Source of the DNA: Anthonomus grandis grandis | Taxonomy: Eukaryota > Arthropoda > Insecta > Coleoptera > Curculionidae | DNA: 64,000 nt | NCBI RefSeq assembly: GCF_022605725.1 | Contig: NC_065547.1 | Span: 7,977,167-8,041,166, forward strand | Direction of reading: 5' to 3' | Shown: positions 58,832-64,000 of the stretch, in pieces | How the letters are laid out: every line of letters starts with the position of its first letter | How positions within the stretch are numbered: the first letter of the stretch is position 1 | Program-made: the position numbers and the translations under genes | The notes under the pieces: model-generated | Told to the model about the DNA's origin: nothing | The model's database searches: none | Seen by the model: only the letters and a program-made list of their open reading frames with translations

Positions 58832-59231
58832 TGACTGAACTGATCGTGCTCTTATGGCGACTAATGTTCGAATAAGAATAATGAAATCGGTCCAAGGTAC
58901 ACAACGGTATTATTTCAGCAATTCTTTGCTTTCTACTTTTAGGTTATGCCTTTAAGTAAAAATATATTCATTAATATCAAGCTTAAACACCTGTTTTCAA
59001 TTGTAATAATAAAAATAATTATAATGTTAACAATTTAAACGGATGTTGACGGATAACAAATTGTTCAATAAATTACTTACCACGATGCAAAACACAAAAC
59101 ACTCTACAGAAACCCGCACGACTGATTTTTAACTTATACATATATGTAGCTGCCACATATCGACTGTATCTTTAAACAACAGTGGGTAGAAAATAAAATA
59201 CACTGACACGAGGTACAGACCAGTCCAACAC
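58826..59231 (-). other. Possible Copia-type LTR or promoter-like segment
   Basis: On the minus strand a purine run, AGGGGAGAG, precedes TGTTGGACTGG, the layout of a polypurine tract and a Copia-type LTR start (at about 59231). Inside are a TATAAG box, an initiator-like TCAGT and a GGTAAGT donor-like site. A TATATACACA stretch near 58826 could be its end. No second LTR or matching target duplication was found, so this is tentative. Confidence 0.3.
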
Positions 59232-59570
59232 TCTCCCCTAAACTCATTTACAATTAGTGTAATTTATTAGATGTCAAACTAAAAACTCAATTATGTAAGA
59301 GCCTAGTTCTTTCGCAATTTGCATTTTGTGAAGTAGCTATAGTAAAGTTCTTGTCTCTTAAAACAAGATGAGATGCATTAAACGTAACAAAACCTCCATG
59401 TTTAAAAGTTCAGGTAGCATAAAAAAATGCATAAGATAAGGAGCTTAAGATATTTTATGTCTGGTGAAACATCCACTGCATTGATTTATAATCAACATAT
59501 TACATACGTATATGTATGATCACGCATTGAGAAGCTATGAGCAAAATCAGTTTGGGCGTATGTTTTAAAA
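59232..59570. other. Spacer, no gene seen
   Basis: AT-rich. No reading frame of interest. TTGTGGAAACCACAA near 59577, just beyond, is a short perfect palindrome that may mark the left end of the element carrying the next gene. Confidence 0.4.
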
Positions 59571-60944
59571 TTTCAGTTGTGGAAACCACAAATAGACCTA
59601 TGGCCGGTAGACCTAAGACCGCGGCCGGTAAACATTAGTTCTGCGCTGTACTTACCGCCTTGTTTTTTGTTATAGTGTGGTTTTATTGAAATATTAATGA
59701 AAAATGAATTTATTAGTGGAATGGCGAAATGGAGAACGAAATGTAGTGTCTTCAAATGAAGTGCAGCCTTTAAAAAAAAGGCAAAAATTTAAAAAAAATA
59801 CAGCAGTTGAAATGTGGTTTTTAAATAAGTGGTACTATAGAAAAGTAATCGATTTAGAAGTTGTTGAGAGTGCAAAAGAAAAACTCCAGGAAGGTTTAAA
59901 AAGAAAAAAAAGAGAAAAGATAATTACAATTAGAATTTATTTATTTTTGAGAAATTTGATTAATTTATTTTGTATTTCATTCTACCTAGTTCAGTGGGTA
60001 GAAATTATTTTAATTGGTTCTTAAATTATTATTTTAGACATGCCTATGCCTGCTTATTATGATGACTCTCAAACTGATTTAGACGATGTTCCATTAGTGT
60101 TATTAAAAACAAAGGAAAATCGGAATCACGAACAAAATATTAGAAGAGAACGTAAGTTAAGCATGCTTGTAAACGCAGTGTGTAATGTGATTTATAATAT
60201 TAATTAAACTGTTTATTAATTATTAATAGTTAAACAAATAAAAAATAAATGTTTTTATATGGCTTCATCCCGAAAAGTTGGGCGATAATGGAGATAGTAA
60301 GGAAGTGTCAGATAGTGAAGATGATGTTCCACTGGCATTTTTCCAGACCAAAAAACTTAGCAGTTTTGAAAACATACTTATGGAACTGGATATAGGCGAA
60401 GAAGGTAAGTTGACTTTTTAACAGAACATTAATTAGAAAATAAATTTTTTTAAACAATAAATATTATACATAAAAAAATTAAATACCTAGTAGGTACTTA
60501 ATAAGAATACTCGCTTTCATAATTATTGTCATTTCTTTATTTCATATTAGTACGATACACAATTTATTATTTGATTTAATTATAGGTTTAAAAGCTGTAA
60601 CCCATGTCACCAGTGATAATTCTACAAAAGATAAGTCTTACACTGAACAATGCCAACTAAATCATTGCAAAAAAATGGCATCAGTTTTTACGCTTGTGGT
60701 TACTAAGTTTGTAACGAGCATGCTGTGGAAAATTCAGGCTCCGACACAGTTATTTCTACTGAAAGAAACCGTAAAACTCCTATGAAGCCAATTATTATTC
60801 AAAACGCGATTTGTGAAACTAAAAATTGTACGGATGAAATATTTGCCAGTTGTGAGATTTGCACGGCACTTTTGTGCTATGAGCATTTCCAAAAAATCCT
60901 GAAGATTTTTTGGTGGTAGGGGCTGAAAAAGAAACACCCCAACC

Positions 60945-63165
60945 CGGACGTAATGCTTACTTAGATTTAGTTTTCAGTCATTTTAAAGAAACCAATTTTA
61001 TGCGAGCTATTGATTATCTGTTGCCTGAGAGTATGCACCATATTCCTTATGTTGGTGAGATAGCTGTTATGCATCCCCCTCAATTGAAAGTAGAGCATAC
61101 TTACCTTGATTTTAAAAATACCAATTATATTGGATTTAACAGCTTTCTTCCAGTATACAGTGGGGTAGTCTTTTTCAGGATAAAAGTATTCAACTCTGTA
61201 GTGACACTTTTTATGAAATCATTAATCTGGGTCTAGCTATGTTTGTTCCAACTAAAGTGTACAGAAGCTCCAATTTTCCTTCTTACTTTACCTCTGAATT
61301 GAGGACAAAAATAATATTGAAAAAGCAAGCACACCAGCAATACAGAATAAGCGGCTACCAGAGGGATTTTCAATTATTTGCTGCAATGCGGTCTGAAGAT
61401 TTTGGCCAGACGAGATTATAACAACTATTTAATCAACACTGAAAGCAATATTACTAATAACCCTAAAAAGTTCTGGTCATTTGTTAACCAGCAAAGAAAA
61501 TCTCAAAATCTACCTACCTGTATGTTTTATAATAACAAAAGTGCAGATAATAGTAAAGATATAGCTGATTTATTCGCTAATTTTTTTTCTAATGTTTATT
61601 GCAACAGTAATGTAAGAACTCCCAATTTTAGTTTAGAGAATAGGCTTGATTTTTCTATTTGTGATATTGGCTTGTCTGAGATATTTGATAAACTATCTAA
61701 ATTACCTAATAAACTTTCCTGTGGACCTGATAAGATACCTGAGTACATGTTAAGTAGACTTAAATATAGTATATCACTTCCTTTGTTTTTGTTGTTTAAT
61801 AAATCTATATCAGAGGGTGAGCTTCCAAATATATGGAAATTAAGCTATATAATCCCTGTGTATAAGTCTGGTGAGAGGGATCGCATTGAGAACTATAGAA
61901 GCATCTCAAGGCAGTCTGCTGTTCCCAAGATTTTGGATGATATTATATGTGATCAGCTTAGGTGGGCGTGCAAGGGGGTGTTTGATGAGAGGCAGCATGG
62001 GTTCATTAGTGGTAGATCTACCTCTACTAATCTTGTTTTATATGAGGTTGCCTTGCTGGAGGCCTTCGAGAATGGTTATCAAGTGGATTCAATTTATACT
62101 GACTTCTCGAAGGCCTTTGACAGGGTCAATCATGAGTTATTACTAGCAAAACTTAGTTCCCTTGGCTTTAGTGAAAGATCTCTAAGGTGGTTTAGAAACA
62201 TGCTGCTGGGTCGTGAGCAGCGTGTTAGGATTGGAGATTCTGAATCTGGAAGTATCTTGGTTACTTCTGGAGTTCCTCAAGGGGGACACTGTTCCCCATT
62301 GCTTTTTGATTTATTTCTGACTGACCTTGTAACGTGTTTAACTGACTGTGATTACTTAGCATATGCAGATGATTTGAAACTTTTCCGTGTTAAGTCACAG
62401 CGGGACTCTGATATCTTACAACACAATCTTACTTCTTTTGTAAAGTGGGCTAATATGAATGATCTCTCTTTAAATATAAATAAGTGCTACTCAATTGGAT
62501 TCTCTGGACTTAAAAATAAAATGAATAATATATACACTATTGATGACATAGTACTTAGTTCTGTTGACTCAATAAAGGATTTAGGAGTAGTCTTTGATAC
62601 TCAGCTCAAATTTGGGGAACACTGTGATCTTGTGGAGGGGAAGGCCTCTCAGATGTTAGGTTTTGTTTTACGAACTTGTCGTGACATGTCTATATCTACT
62701 TTGAAGATACTTTATTGTTTATTAGTTAAAAGTCATTTAGAGTATGCCTCGATCATTTGGTCTCCTTTTTATAATTGTCACAAAATGCAACTTGAAAGAG
62801 TCCAAAAGAGGTTTATCCGGTACTGTTCCTACAAGTTGAATATGCAGGATAACCTACTTGACATGGAGGCAATATTAGGACTTCAATCGTTGGAATCTAG
62901 AAGGATTCAAAGTGACCTCAGCTTTGTTTATAAGGTTATTCATGGGCTTATTGATTGCCCTGCTCTCATCAACAGCTTTAATTTAAAGGTCGCTGCACGC
63001 ACCCTAAGGAGACATGAATTGTTTGCTTTACCAATCTGTCACTCCAACTATTCTTTACATTCTCCAATCTGTCGTAGTCTTGCCTATTTAAACTCTCACC
63101 CTGAACTTGATCCATTTGCAAGCTCACTCTTTGGATTTATTGGTAAACTGGGTCAAATATTTTAA
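60945..63165 (+). pseudogene. LINE ORF2: endonuclease end and nearly intact reverse transcriptase
   Basis: The endonuclease tail runs to about 61165, where a shift changes frame. The linker (MFVPTKVYRSSNFP, LRTKIILKKQAHQQY) shifts again near 61393. From there one open frame of about 590 codons continues to TAA at 63163-63165. Motifs: KLSCGPDKIPEYML, ENYRSISRQSAVPKILDD, GFISGRSTSTNLVLYE, YTDFSKAFDRVNHELL (motif A), SGVPQGGHCSPLLF (motif B), LAYADDLKLFR (active site), GVVFDTQLKF and LYCLLVKSHLEYASIIWS. The missing 5' endonuclease half makes it inactive on its own. The RT domain itself shows no stop. Confidence 0.85.
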
Positions 63166-63353
63166 AATATTTTAATTTATTGTTTTCTTATTGTGTTTAT
63201 TTCTTGTGTTTGTTTTGAAGACTGTCTAAATGTTCGTGAAAGTACTTTTATTATGTTAATTATACATATTTTACTTTATTTAACATTGTAACCAAATCTT
63301 TTGTAAAATGGGGTTTCATGTATATTGATTGAATAAATAAATGAATAAATGAA
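60945..63353 (+). mobile_element. LINE copy B, 5'-truncated, inserted in the zinc-finger gene
   Basis: Begins inside the endonuclease domain (AYLDLVFSHFKET) and ends in an AATAAATAAATGAATAAATG-type tail (63335-63352). The host gene's exon resumes directly after the tail. Motifs and tail match copy A at 1-2055. The coding part is far better preserved here, which points to a later insertion. Confidence 0.85.
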
Positions 63354-64000
63354 TTATTCTCCCTTAATACGCATAAAATAGCAAAACAAAAAAAATATTT
63401 AAGACAAGCTTATACAGTACCTAAAACAATGAACCTAGTACTCCCAAAAGTAGTTAGAGAAAGGTGCGATTCTAATTACTGCGTGCTACATAATAAAAAA
63501 TGTGATTACTGAAGAGCACAGAATGAAAATAATGATAGATTTTTATGCTTTAGGACAATTAAATTTACAACGTGAGTTTATATGTCAGCACGTTGTATGC
63601 AAGATACCTAACGTTAAAAAGAACGAGTCTCGAAGACAGCACACTCTTTTGTATTACCTTTCAATTGATGGTATTTTGACACCTGTCTGCAAAAAGTTGT
63701 TTTTAAACACATTGGATATTTCCGAAAAGATGGTTCGAACTTCTTTATCAAAACGCATGACAACTGGAGTTGTAGAAAAAGAAAAAAGGGGTGGAAGAAG
63801 GAACTGTTTAAAACTAAGAGATGACCAATCAATTCAATTCAATTTCAACTAAATCAATTTCGACATAAAGACACACATTTTGAGATTTCCAAAGGTAGAG
63901 TCTCATTATTGCAGACAGTCATCAACACGCGAGTATTTAAATTCACAACTCAATCTCATAAAAATGTACGATATGTATCAGCAAGAAGCACTGGATAAAC

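Larger units (their letters stand above)
59704..64000 (+). pseudogene. Transposon-like zinc-finger gene, split by a LINE (continues past the window)
   Basis: Exon 1 (59704-~59895) starts MNLLVEWRNGERNVVSS and holds a Tudor-like WFLNKWYYRKVIDLE segment. Exon 2 is 60038-60151 (acceptor TTTTAG, donor GTAAGT; repeats of DDVPLVLLKTK). Exon 3, with an unclear start, ends at 60404 (SDSEDDVPLAFFQTKK; donor GTAAGT). Exon 4 from 60586 has Cys/His knuckles (CQLNHC..., FYAC, then CETKNC, SCEICTALLCYEHF) and is cut at about 60944 by LINE copy B. Coding resumes at about 63354 with KYLRQAYTVPKTMN, RCDSNYCVLHNKKC, TEEHRMKIMIDFYALG, FLNTLDISEKMVRTSL and, after a stop at 63850-63852, FPKVESHYCRQSS. It resembles a recurrent uncharacterised insect family. 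A one-base shift near 63505 also breaks it. Function unknown. Confidence 0.7.

Overview
The window looks like a stretch of a large, AT-rich, repeat-laden insect nuclear genome. The evidence is one host gene orthologous to Drosophila echinus (USP53/USP54 family), with short introns and GT-AG splice sites. Nearly everything else is transposable-element or satellite DNA. A beetle-like genome is plausible from the repeat mix, but the sequence alone does not prove the order. I saw no bacterial operons, CRISPR arrays, rRNA or tRNA genes, although tRNAs were not searched exhaustively.

Layout, left to right. Positions 1-2055 are the 3' part of a decayed non-LTR retrotransposon (copy A) that abuts a satellite array of roughly 0.6 kb monomers (2056-5727). 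A complete PIF/Harbinger DNA transposon (5731-10778, TTA duplicated at both ends) follows. Its transposase and MADF-BESS genes lie on opposite strands with interlocked exons, and an internally deleted Dong/R4-type retrotransposon has inserted into a (TAA)n tract shared by both introns. A decayed Helitron (about 12079-14842) comes next. Then about 25 kb of AT-rich, degenerate repeat families (16.7-38.1 kb) contains a hammerhead-ribozyme-like motif inside a 49-bp inverted repeat, a Jockey-type remnant bracketed by short inverted repeats, a 250-bp-arm inverted repeat, and a dimeric ~180-bp satellite in which each half carries a hairpin.

A Tc1/mariner element with about 0.5 kb terminal inverted repeats (38983-41401) precedes the echinus gene on the + strand. 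Five exons are visible: 42517-42609, 47499-47622, 47691-47866, 47922-48044 and 48097-51792. The first intron visible here (4.9 kb) is filled with duplicated repeat fragments, and the 5' end of the gene, with the catalytic-Cys exon, was not found. Downstream lie a second mariner-type element (52549-54889), a minus-strand Jockey-type retrotransposon (55196-58831), and a possible Copia-type LTR.

The right end (59704-64000) is a multi-exon, zinc-finger, transposon-like gene. It is split by a much younger 5'-truncated copy (copy B, about 60945-63353) of the same LINE family as copy A.

Only echinus appears to be a functioning host gene. All transposon genes carry stops, frameshifts or deletions, although the Harbinger transposase is disabled by only one visible stop. 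The most noteworthy items are the interlocked Harbinger genes, the ribozyme-like hairpin, the long inverted repeats that could give hairpin RNA, and the dimeric hairpin satellite.
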